64,000 nucleotides of DNA from Daedaleopsis sinensis (Eukaryota; Basidiomycota; Agaricomycetes; Polyporales; Polyporaceae). Below are positions 45,655 through 54,942 of this stretch, piece by piece. Position 1 is the stretch's first letter; every line of letters begins with the position of its first letter. The notes under the pieces are model-generated. The model was not told the origin of the DNA and did not search any database. It saw only the letters and a list, made by a program, of their open reading frames with translations. Location: assembly GCA_033807695.1 (NCBI GenBank), contig CM066301.1, positions 3,534,001-3,598,000 on the forward strand. The letters are read 5' to 3'. Both the position numbers and the translations under genes were made by a program.

Positions 45655-47529
45655 ATGAGCAGATGGCCCTATGTGACTCCCGACATGCCCATCGAGGAGC
45701 AGCCCTCGATTGGCCTCATCGGCATGGGCGCGATGGGCAGTCTCTACGCCCGCTCATTTTCTCAGGCCGGCTGGAAGAAGTAGTGACACACTTCCTTGAT
45801 GCTTTCAATGGCAGAAACCTGATCGTCTTGATTAGAATATACATTTGCGATTTGCCTTCAAAATACGAGGCGCTTAAAGCACAGTACGAAGGTTTGTACT
45901 TACTCCCTTACGTCATCGTGCATTTCTCACTGATAACATCATCTCAGGTCTTCCGGGGATCCATGTCTGCAGAGACGGACACCTGGTCTCTCGCCAGTCT
46001 GACCACATCATCTACTCGGTCGAGGCTGAGTACATCGAGCGCGTCGTTGCGGAGTACGGCCTTTGTTAGTAGCCTCCCCATCTTGCGCGAAATCAGCTCT
46101 AATCTCCCGACAGCGACCAAGGTTGGCGCGGTTGTCTCGGGTCAGACTTCTGTAAAGGCGCCAGAAAAGGCCGCGTTCGAAAAGCACCTCCCTGAGGACG
46201 TGCAGATCGTGTCGTGTCACTCGCTACACGGCCCCAACGTATCGACAGTCGGGCAACCTCTTGTACGCGTCGCACATCTGCTAGGAACGCTATGGCGGAT
46301 GCTCACCTCTCCCCGCACAGGTGATCATCAAGCACCGGGCGACGGAAGACGCAGTGAAGCTGGTCGAACACATCCTCGCACCCCTGCGCTCGCGCTATGT
46401 CTACCTCTCCTACGAGGAGCACGACATCGTGACCGCGAACACCCAGGCCGTCACCCACGCCGCCTTCCTCAGGCAAGCCATGCCCCATCTCTCCAGCCTT
46501 CCCCCGCATCGTGACTTACATTCTTACCCTCTCCTGCCCCCGACCCCCGCGCCCTCGACGCCGACGACCCCCTCGGACTCCTCCTCGCCCTCCTCCTCCT
46601 ACTTCCCCTCCTCCACCTCGTCCCGCTCCTCCCCGACCGCGTCCTTCCCCCCGACGCCGACCTCGCCCATGGCCTCCGGCGGCGACAGCATGGGCACCGC
46701 CTGGCACTGCTCGCTCTCCTACCCGTGGGAGCACGGGCTCTACGTGGGCGGGATCGAGACCGTGAAGGTGAACATCATGCTCCGCATCTACTCGAACAAG
46801 TGGCACGTCTACGCCGGCCTCGCGATCCTCAACCCCGCCGCGCGCGTCCAGATCGACCAGTACGCGCGCTCCGTGTCCGAGATCTTCAAGCTCATGCTCG
46901 CGGGCGACGCCGCCGGCCTCCGCACGCGCATATACGGCGCGCGCGCCAAGGTCTTCGGGGACTCGCTCAACCCCGGCGCAAACGGACACGCGAACGGCAC
47001 CGCGAACGGGCACGGGCGCAGCAGCAGCAAGCCCCGCTCGCCCATCTTCCTCTCCGAGGACATCCTCGACCGCTTCAGTCTCGGCAAGAAGCCTTCCCCG
47101 CTGCCCTCGCCGGGCGCAGCGCCCTCCGCGGCGCCCAACTCGCACCTCTCGCTGCTCGCGATGGTCGACTGCTGGGCGGCGCTCGCGATCCAGCCGTTCG
47201 AGCACCTCGACCTCGCCGCGACGCCGATCTTCCGGATGTGGATCGGGGTCGCGGAGTACCTGTTCCGCAGCGAGGCGCGGCTCGACGCGGCGCTGCACGC
47301 GGCGCTGTGCGAGACGACCCACCGCTCGGACGACCTCGAGTTCGTCGTCGCTGCGCGCGGCTGGAGCCAGTGCGTCTCGTTTGGGAACTTCGAGCTCTAC
47401 AAGCAGCGGTTCATGCACACCGCCGGCTTTTTCGACTCGCGGTTCGAGGAGGCCAATAAGGTCGGCTCGGCGATGATTCAGGCGCTCATGGACTCCTCGG
47501 AGCCGGCGGAGGCCAAGGTTGCGTCGTGA
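45655..47529 (+). CDS. TYR1: Prephenate dehydrogenase (NADP+), tyrosine biosynthesis
   Basis: Oxidatively decarboxylates prephenate to 4-hydroxyphenylpyruvate in cytosolic tyrosine synthesis. Exons: 45655-45779, 45836-45891, 45948-46064, 46114-46262 and 46321-47529. The N-terminus IGLIGMGAMGSLYARSFSQ is the Rossmann nucleotide loop. It is followed by HLVSRQSDHIIYSVEAEYIE, VGAVVSGQTSVKAPEKAAFE, VSCHSLHGPNVSTVGQPLVI, YLSYEEHDIVTANTQAVTHA, VKVNIMLRIYSNKWHVYAGL, NSHLSLLAMVDCWAALAI and a C-terminus ending EAKVAS. The motif order matches yeast Tyr1 throughout. Relative to the yeast protein, a Ser/Pro-rich stretch of 72 codons is inserted after THAAFL; it has GC-AG intron borders (46473-46688) and may be spliced out. 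The gene is convergent with ILV2. Confidence 0.92.
46473..46688 (+). other. In-frame candidate GC-AG intron (exitron-like) in TYR1
   Basis: Sequence reads CTCAG|GCAAGCC ... GGCGACAG|CATGGGC. Removal of these 216 nt (72 codons, no stop inside) turns FLRQAMPH...DSMGTAW into FLSMGTAW, the spacing found in yeast Tyr1. CAG|GCAAG is the usual form of the rare GC donor. If kept, it adds a low-complexity Ser/Pro/Thr loop. Confidence 0.55.
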
Positions 47530-47918
47530 ACGGACGGATGAGAGGAGTATGCGTACGCCGTTGTAGCACATAGTCATATGTATGAGTAGACAACACCTGC
47601 TGAACTTGTGCGGATGATGCATTGAAAATCACACAGTAAGTAGTGGGAAGCGAGAAGACAGGTGACCAGTTGGCCTTTTCCGTTGAGTAAGTACGTGCGT
47701 AGTAGATACAAGCGTCTCCATGAGGAGACATTTTAGGCTTCTCCGGGATCCAATGAACGACCAAATGATACATGCAGAATGATAGTCCGGCAAAGAAGAT
47801 GATGCCGAATGCAATCAACGTATGTGAAAGGACGGTGAGTCGAGTGTACTCGACGGGCGATCATGCGAATATTCCCCGGTGTCAATTAAATGTCAGCAAA
47901 ACGGGGTCCCAAAGCTCA
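47530..47918. other. Convergent 3' region of TYR1 and ILV2
   Basis: 389 bp between facing stop codons, A/T-richer than the genes. It contains a small hairpin GTCTCC-ATGA-GGAGAC at about 47713-47728. No gene is seen. Confidence 0.5.
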
Positions 47919-50232
47919 TCACTTCTTCATGGACGATGCGTAAGCGTCCCTGAGGGAGGGGTGCACAAGCTGCTCGTGGAGAGCCTTGCCGGCGGGGACC
48001 TGTTGCGCTGTTAGCAAAACCTATCACGAAGCACGTAGAGTCTAAGTTTGCTCACCATGGGGAACACATGCTCGTTGGCTTCTACGAGACACTCCATGAG
48101 CACCGGCTTCGAGTCGTCGTACTCAAGGAACTCCTTCATCTTCGCGGGCAGGTCCTCGGCGCGCTCGCACTTGATGGCGTGGATGCGCATTGACTTGGCG
48201 AGCGCGATGAAGTCGGGGTTCACCATGCGCGTGTGCGCGTAACGGGCGTCGTAGAACAGGTCTGTTGGTATATGTATAAGACGCATGCTTCGCGAAAAAC
48301 CCATCCACTGTCCGCTTACCTTGCCATTGAAGGACCATTCCCTGGAATTCGTTGTTCAAAACGAGCACCTTGATGCCGATGCCGAATTGAGAGGCAGTCT
48401 GGAGCTCCATGGCGGTCATGCTGAACGACGCATCGCCGTCGATGTCGACGACCGTTTTGTGTGGAGCACCAATCTTAGCACCGATGGCCGACGGCAGACC
48501 AAAGCCCATCGTCTATGTGTGTATATATGTGAGCGATATGGCACCAGACAGACGTTGCAATGGTCACTTACACCAAGCCCGCCCGAGGTGACCATCGTAC
48601 GCGGGTGCCGCCAACGGTAATACTGCGCTGCCCACATCTGGTGCTGACCGACACCCGTGGTAACGATGACGTCTTCCTTCCTATGCGCAGTCTGTCTGTC
48701 AAGCTCCTCGATGACTGCCTGGGGCTTCATCAATGCATCCGGCTGACTCTTCTCGTAAGTGAACGGAAATTTCGACTTCCACTCCCGAATGTCGCTGAAC
48801 CACTCCGTCCTTGGCGATGAGCGGATGAGGGGCGCAAGAACAGCCATGTTCGCCACGACGTCTCCGAGGATGGGGATCGACGCGTCGACGACCTTGTTGA
48901 TGTTTTTCGGCTGGATCTCGAAGTGGATAATGCCACCGCGGCCCTGGAGAGCGGCCGCACGGGCGGCAGGCGCGAACAAGTCGAGCTTGCCAGTCACACG
49001 ATCATCGAAACGTGCGCCGAGGGCGATGATGACGTCTGCTTCCTGCATTGCAACATTCGCGTACGCCGAACCGTGCATGCCCAGCATGTGCAAGCTCTTC
49101 TCGTCCATCTCGTCAAAGGCTCCCAGACCCTGGAGAGTAGTCGTCACAGGGATGTTGCCTTGGTCCGCAATCTGCTTCAGGAGCGTCGGTCCAAGGGGAG
49201 AGGAGAGAACACCATTGCCGGCGTAGATGATCGGCCGCTTCGCCTGGTTGATGAGGTCAGCAGCCTGCTGGATCATGGCGGTATCGATGGTCTGGTTCGT
49301 GGGCAGAAGGGGGTTGGAAGGAAGCCCGAGAGGCCGTCCGGGAGTAGTGGCCTTGTATGGCAGAGGAGTTTTGAGGACGCCGGCAGTGATATCCTTCGGA
49401 AGATCTACCAAGACTGGTCCCGGCCGTCCCGAAGTAGCAATTTTGAAAGCTTCGTTTATACGACGTGGAAGCTCAGAGATGTCCTTGACCATGACGTTCC
49501 ACTTGGTGCATGCCCTTGAAATACCGACTATGTCTGCTTCTTGAAAAGCATCCGAGCCGATAGCAGACGTCGCCACCTGACCAGTGAATACGACGAGGGG
49601 GACGCCGTCGCTGAGAGCGTCCTGCATAGGGGTGACTACGTTTGTTGCCCCTGGGCCGGACGTCACGAGCACAACGCCGGGCTTGCCTGTCACACGAGCG
49701 TAACCCTCCGCCATGTGTCCAGCTCCTTGCTCGTGTCTTGGGAGGATGAAGTTGAACTGGGGAGAGTTGTAGATCGCGTCGAATACAGGGAGGATGGCAC
49801 CGCCGGGGTATCCGAAGACATGCTTGACACCATGCCGGACCATCATCTCGTGGAAGATCTGACCACCGGACATCCCAACGAAAGAGTGGTCGAGAGGACC
49901 TTCCGTATGGGGAGGAAGGGAGGGTGGGGGGTAAGGAACGTTGTTTCTCGTGGGCAGCTGCTGGTACCCCGGGGCTGGTGTCGGCCGCCTGTATACATTC
50001 GTGTTACACGGATGGTCAGGTATTGAGGGGGATGTACTTACACGGTGTTGCTAGCGGTCGCCTCGCGGGCACTGGACCTACTGATGTTCCTGGCATGCTC
50101 CTTCACCCTTGACTTGGCCTCGAGCATGCATGCACTCGAACTTGCGACAGTCGAGCGAGCCCGGACGAGCTGCGCAGGAATAGTCACCTTCGAAGCGGAC
50201 GACATGCGCATCCTGGATGCTGGAAGAGACAT
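47919..50232 (-). CDS. ILV2: Acetolactate synthase catalytic subunit, mitochondrial
   Basis: ThDP/FAD enzyme making 2-acetolactate and 2-aceto-2-hydroxybutyrate, the first common step of Val, Leu and Ile synthesis. The ATG at 50232 opens a Ser/Ala/Arg-rich mitochondrial presequence (MSLPASRMRMSSASKV). The N-domain has GYPGGAILPVFDAIY, with the catalytic Glu in PRHEQGAGHMAEGYARV. VTSGPGATNVVTPMQDAL, SRACTKWNVMVKD and SGRPGPVLVDLPKDI follow. The FAD domain includes MLGMHGSAYANVAMQEADVI and ALGARFDDRVTGKLD. The ThDP site shows MGFGLPSAIGAKI, DIDGDASFSMTAMEL and VLVLNNEFQGMVLQW, with the GD...NN motif intact. The C-terminus ends ASSMKK. Five or so exons; the last join is FPM to VPAGKALHEQLVHPSL. 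At the position where plants and yeast have the sulfonylurea-contact Pro, this protein has Ala (GQVATSAIG); the Trp of LQWQ is unchanged. Confidence 0.95.
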
Positions 50233-51780
50233 GCTGGCGGCGGCGGCGGCGGCGGGAACGACGACGACGGTGGCAAGAGCGGGGGCAGTCCAAGGAAAAC
50301 TGGGCAAAAGTCAGGTCTATAAACTTGCACCGAGTCATTCTTACTCCTCATCTAATCACCTGATCGCCCCTTAGGGCAACACCTATTTCCGGGTTAGGTC
50401 TAGGGTTTGGAATGTGCCGGTCGGACATTAGCTGAGTCTCGTCAGAGTCACATGTAGTAATGATGTACTATACTTCAAGCTCTACTCTGGCTCTACTTAA
50501 CTATACAGCTGCACTTGCTCTCACATCGCACTCGACGATTATATGCATAGCTCTAGTCAACGCGAGCTGCAGGAGAACAGTCAGAATCTTCCGCCATATT
50601 CGAGGATATACCGGAAAGTTCTACAATTCAGTCGAGAACGGACTTGCGTGCCGCTTCGCCGTCATTACTCCGCTCGTGCAATCCCTTTATACGGGCCTTA
50701 CCACATGTACAACGCCGAACCTGCTTCACTGTTCACTGTTCAACACTTCGGAGAGGAGGCTATACCGTATAAAGCATATGTCACTACGGGTAAGGTAGTG
50801 CAACTGCGTTGCATACAATATATACAAGTAGTGTACATATACCAGTCTTACCCAGCTTAACAGATGCGGAACGCATATCAAGAGGACTCAGAATCATTGG
50901 CATTACGCTGCCAGACCATTCTTCATGCGTATGTTTCGATAGGACTTTGGCCGAACTTTCAGAGCGTCTGGCTATACTTGCGATGGGCGCTTCTACATGA
51001 AGAATACAATCATCGACTTCGTAAAACCGCATTTGAAGAAACGTGTCAGATCTTTCGTCTCGGAATTTGGACTTGGCTTGGAAGTTTACAGCCTTGACCA
51101 TTATATCAATGTCCGTACCATTCGCATTGTGTCAAAGCACCAGAGTATGCAGCCCGCAGGCATCACCAAAATGCTTGAAAGAACGTCATACGTGACCTCG
51201 GCTACACGCGGAGAGATGTAAATTAAAAGTGTCTTGGCTGGTTGATAGGCCCGCTATTTCAACATGCACGCGCCGTGCAACTATAGGCTAAATAACACAT
51301 CTGTGCAATAGGCTGAGAGAAATACAGAGCCAAGGGCGGGGTACAATTACAAAACGTACAGCGCGGTATGTACTAGGTGCCAAGTGGTGTTGTGCGGTCA
51401 TGTCGAGCGCGGGCGGTGCGCGCGTCCCATGATCGCGGAGCGAATATCCTTGGCAGAGAGAGCCAGGCCGAGCGGCATGCAGGATTCGCAGCGGCGCGAA
51501 TAGCGAGCTTGTGCAGGGGTGGGAGAGGGTGGGACTCTGGAGCCATCTGACCTACGGGTGTCTCGATGACAGGACGACGGCCATTTCGCGAGCGTGTGCG
51601 GCAGGATGCTAGGCGTAATGGTGAGCGCAATTCAGACGGGCTAGATCTTCAAGACGCTCACAATAATCTCACCGGACACACATGAACGGCATGCAAGAAA
51701 GACTGGACACATCGAAAGCCGTAAGTTCACCGGTGCGGGGACGCCCATCTCGATTTCTCAGAGAGATGCGCCGCGGCGAG
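50233..51780. other. Intergenic, possible decayed BTB-like exon
   Basis: No certain gene. The minus-strand open frame 50784-51101 is described separately. The segment 51300-51700 shows nothing recognisable. Confidence 0.4.
50784..51101 (-). pseudogene. Possible BTB/POZ-like exon, isolated
   Basis: An open minus-strand segment reads FLQMRFYEVDDCILHVEAPI, then ASIARRSESSAKVLSKH, then VMPMILSPLDMRSASVKLG, followed by a good donor GTAAGACTG at about 50850. Length and pattern (aromatic strand, V-E-x-x-I/L-F-like strand, S-E helix, P-I-x-L loop) recall the large agaricomycete BTB/POZ family, but the core residues are imperfect. No start codon context or following exon was found. It may be a remnant or a short unrelated exon. 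Confidence 0.25.
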
Positions 51781-52297
51781 CTAAGATAACAAGGGGTGAA
51801 CATGCGGCACCAAGCGCACGGTTATGTGGGGACTCACAGGCGAAGGTGACCGGTTGTACGATGAGCGCGACACATATGGACCCTTCCATGCGTACGGCTG
51901 TCCAGGCACTCCACTGCCCGCTAGTTCATCAGCCGTCCGTGCGTAGGTCTGGCGGCTCTTGCGACGCTGTCGCCATTTGATGAAGATGATAATTGCCGCG
52001 ACTGTGGCAAGCACTCCGACTAAGAGGATGTGTGAGAGTCAAGGTCACAGAAGAGTGGGTATGAGACCTACCGGAAGTTACTGCGACTGCAACCACCCAT
52101 GGCGAATCGAGATGACCGTGTATGTGGCCTTCCTCTTCATCATCTGCGTCAAGGTTCCTGCGCATGATGCAGTTGGCACGCAATATCCGACATTATTTAG
52201 TGTAGAGTACTCACTCTGACCGGATGAATAGTGGCCTCGCGCTTGCACAAAGGGATAACGTGAGGAGAGTGAAGACGGACGGCAACATATGCTCCAT
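51781..52297 (-). CDS. Small secreted-type single-pass membrane protein
   Basis: Three exons, 52297-52215, 52157-52072 and 52019-51781, with introns of 57 and 52 nt (GTGAGT...GCGCAG and GTAGGT...CTTAG). All joins keep frame and give 135 residues. Exon 1 encodes a textbook signal peptide (MEHMLPSVFTLLTLSLCASA). A short acidic lumenal or extracellular part (NLDADDEEEGHIHGHLD) precedes one membrane helix made by the exon 2/3 join (SPWVVAVAVTSVGVLATVAA plus IIIFIKW). A stop-transfer run WRQRRKSRQ and a cytosolic tail with PGQPYAWKGPYVS follow. A type I topology is predicted. No family is recognised. A TTATAA lies about 120 bp upstream of the ATG on the minus strand. Confidence 0.7.
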
Positions 52298-52974
52298 TTC
52301 CGCAGAGACTAGATAGTTTGGGATGCTTGACGAGGGAGAGACGAGGTAGTGTTAGGGCGGCGAGAGCGAGAGCGAGGTGAAGGGGGCGATGGGTGATAGA
52401 CGGCGGGGGTTGCGAGTTATAAGGCTAGTCAAGCATTGAGAAGACACTTGGCGGCGAGGATCTGGTACAAGACGGAGGGCGCTGGAGGGCGGTTCCCATG
52501 TTTGCCAAGGGCCTTAGAAGAGGACGACTTGGCAGGCCAAGAGATTTGCAGAGCCAGTGAACGATCCATTCCGGCACGGATCGCTTCGGCACGGCAACCA
52601 ATCTCGTTTCCTCCGCCTCTTCCCCGCCGCGCCCAGCACCGACCCTCGTCTTAGCCTCGTGTTGCGGGCGGAGTCGCTCAACACCAGATTGTTCATACTC
52701 AACCATGGCGGAATGCATCCTTCGAGTGAGGAATCTTCGATATCTGACACACCGTAGCGAGTTACAACTTAGCCAACGAGTCACGACTAGTTTTGACCAA
52801 GTCCCTGGGCAGCCCCGAAGTCAGCATGTCTTCACTTGCCCAGCTTAGCCCAGCGTGCCATGTCAGATCTGAGCGACATACCGAAGTCCCAAGCCGCCAG
52901 ATGGTAATAGCTAGTCTGAAGTGTACGCACATAGAAGCCACTATAGTGATGCATGTTCATCGCCCCGTGGGAAC

Positions 52975-53026
52975 GTCGGAGTTCGAACCCACCTGAGGCT
53001 TTTCAAGCGCTCAGCCACCCAGGCTC
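52975..53026 (-). repeat. tRNA-Ser-like fragment with A and B box
   Basis: On the minus strand, GGGTGGCTGAGCGCTTGAAAAGC (split: GGGTGGCTGAGC, GCTTGAAAAGC) resembles the D-arm of tRNA-Ser, and GGTGGGTTCGAACTCC resembles its T-arm with the pol III B box. The anticodon arm is missing, as only about 20 bases separate the two boxes. So it is a truncated tRNA copy or the head of a SINE-like element, not a functional tRNA. Confidence 0.5.
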
Positions 53027-53366
53027 AGAGACTAATATTAATGGACTCCGTGCACATACTTGAAGCACCCATGCCTCCAAAAATTGCAGGAAGTACTCAG
53101 TTAACCTCTAAGTAGCATCTTGCAGAGTTGAGAAGGTGCTCGAGCTATAGATATGGAGGAGAGCCTCCATTCATGTGTCGATTGAAGAATATTGAAGCCC
53201 CCGTGGGAACACCCGCACCCCTCCTACGGATGGCCTCTCAGATCTCATCTCAGAGCTCGGGGCTGGTTGACGAGCCCAACTATAGTCATAATTATAACTA
53301 TGAAAAGGGTCCGGACAAGAAGCTGGCAAAAATCATTCAGAGCCGAGCGTACACACCAAAACAACT

Positions 53367-53433
53367 GGACACACTGGGAATTGAACCCCGTCCATTGCTA
53401 AGCGAATGTGATAACCAACTACACCATGTGCCC
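53367..53433 (-). pseudogene. Degenerate tRNA gene (pseudo-tRNA)
   Basis: The minus strand reads GGGCACATGGTGTAGTTGG, then TTATCACATTCGCTTAGC, then AATGGACGGGGTTCAATTCC, then CAGTGTGTCC. The acceptor stem pairs over seven bases (GGGCACA with TGTGTCC, one G-T). The D-arm (GTGT...ACAT) and a T-arm with TTCAATT are evident. The length is only about 67 nt, and the 3' half of the anticodon stem expected after TTCGC-TTAGCA is absent. One T-stem pair is also mismatched. The D-arm resembles tRNA-Val while the loop would read AGC (Ala). Most likely a damaged tRNA. Confidence 0.55.
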
Positions 53434-53624
53434 TTGCGATTTATCGACTCTGTTTTTAATACGACTACCCTAGGAGGCGCACAGAGACGGCCCTCTGTTC
53501 CGAAGACCGACAACACCTGACGGTCACTTGAAGTTGAACTTGAAGATAGGTCCGACACCGGTCAGGACGAATACACCGTCGACCCAGATCTCAACGTTGC
53601 AACACCACAAGGATCGCGGGCGGA

Positions 53625-54775
53625 ATGTTCTCAATAGCTCTGCGCAGTAGCGCGAAAATACCAGGTCTAACTGCATCCACCGTTCTCCGACGTGGGTTTA
53701 GTCAAACATCGACACGTATGGCTGCCGCCTCCTTTGTGCAACAAGGAAAGAAAGTATGTACACGCTGTCTCTAAGCAGACGTGCTATTAGGCTTGCTCAT
53801 ACGACCTTCCTCAGATTGTCGCTGTGGGCCGGAACTACAGCGAGCACGCCAAGGAGCTCAACAACGCTGTCCCGAAGGAGCCTATCCTCTTCCTGAAGCC
53901 CACCACGAGCTACGTTCCTTCGGGTGGCAACGTCGAGATCCCCGAAGGCGTGCTCGCCCATTACGAAGGTCACCATCCGTGAATGTGAACTCACATACAT
54001 GCTGAAGATGGTTAAACTTTCCAGTGGAACTTGGCGTCGTTGTCAGCAAACGCGGGCGCGACATCCCCGAGGCCGAGGCCGGGAACTTTGTCGCAGGCTA
54101 CGGTAAATAAGAGCATCCGTACCGTGCATCCGAATCGCCGAGGTGCTGACCTCCGTACGCCGCCCACAGCGCTCGCCGTGGACATGACAGCCCGCAACCT
54201 GCAAGACGAGATCAAGGCCAAGAGGCTGCCTTGGACGGTTGCCAAGGGCTTCGACACGTTCACGCCTATCAGGTAATGCGACGGCGTCGGTTCTCGTGCG
54301 CACTGTAGTTCATAGAACATTTCTTGGACAGCTCTTACATCCCGAAGGAATTGGTAGCGGACGCGGCTGACCTTGGCCTCGTGCTCAAGGCGAGTGCACT
54401 TCTAGACGGTCCGAGCCCCTTGGCGGGAGTGCTGACCATAGCCGAAACCCAGGTGAACGGCACGGTGAAGCAGGATGGCAACACCAAGGACATGCTCTTC
54501 TCCATTCCCCGCCTGATCCAGCATATCTCGACGATCATGACGCTCGAGGTCAGCTGCATCTTTCGTACGGTAGCCGAGGAGGTTCTAAGCTGACACGCGT
54601 CCGGCGCACTCAGGAAGGAGACCTTATCCTCACAGGCACCCCATCGGGAGTTGGGCCGGTCGTGCCAGGCGACAAGGTCGAGTGCACACTGACAGACAGC
54701 ACCGGGAAGCAACTCGCAACCCTCAACTTCAACGCCGTCCAGCGCAAGGGTGGTTATCAATACAAGCCAGAGTGA
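53625..54775 (+). CDS. Fumarylacetoacetate hydrolase-domain protein, FAHD1-like (mitochondrial)
   Basis: Probable mitochondrial acylpyruvase / oxaloacetate decarboxylase (FAHD1 type). The ATG at 53625 opens a basic, Ser-rich presequence with [12 protein letters not shown], too short to be noticed as a long ORF. Exons: 53625-53753, 53815-53968, 54025-54102, about 54170-54271, about 54332-54549 and about 54613-54775. The catalytic domain reads [55 protein letters not shown] (metal-binding Glu of HYExELG), [37 protein letters not shown] and [16 protein letters not shown]. These match the family in order and spacing. Length about 280 residues after splicing. The donor after HYE (GTCACC) is weak. 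It is convergent with the SAPS gene, 167 bp apart. Confidence 0.9.
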
Positions 54776-54942
54776 AGTTCGACCGTGTTCCACAACACCT
54801 TGGACTTGTCTAAATAACAAACTACCGTACACTACTGATGACGAATCGGAACATGACAACACAGAGGAATCTACTACACGACAGCGACGGCGCCCAGGTA
54901 TCTCGGTAAGCGTACAGTACTTGAAGCTAAAGCATATACCAT

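Larger units (their letters stand above)
52298..53624. other. Intergenic with tRNA-like sequences
   Basis: 1.3 kb between two divergent genes. It contains two degenerate tRNA-like segments (52975-53026 and 53367-53433, both minus) and the 12-base sequence CCCCGTGGGAAC twice (52963-52974 and 53199-53210). No protein gene is recognised. Confidence 0.45.

Noticed and set aside
46516..47622. 368-codon minus-strand ORF opposite TYR1
   Set aside because: Antisense shadow of the GC-rich TYR1 exon; no family resemblance.
47713..47728. Hairpin GTCTCC-ATGA-GGAGAC as a terminator
   Set aside because: Short stem without a T-run, and RNA polymerase II genes do not use such terminators; probably chance.
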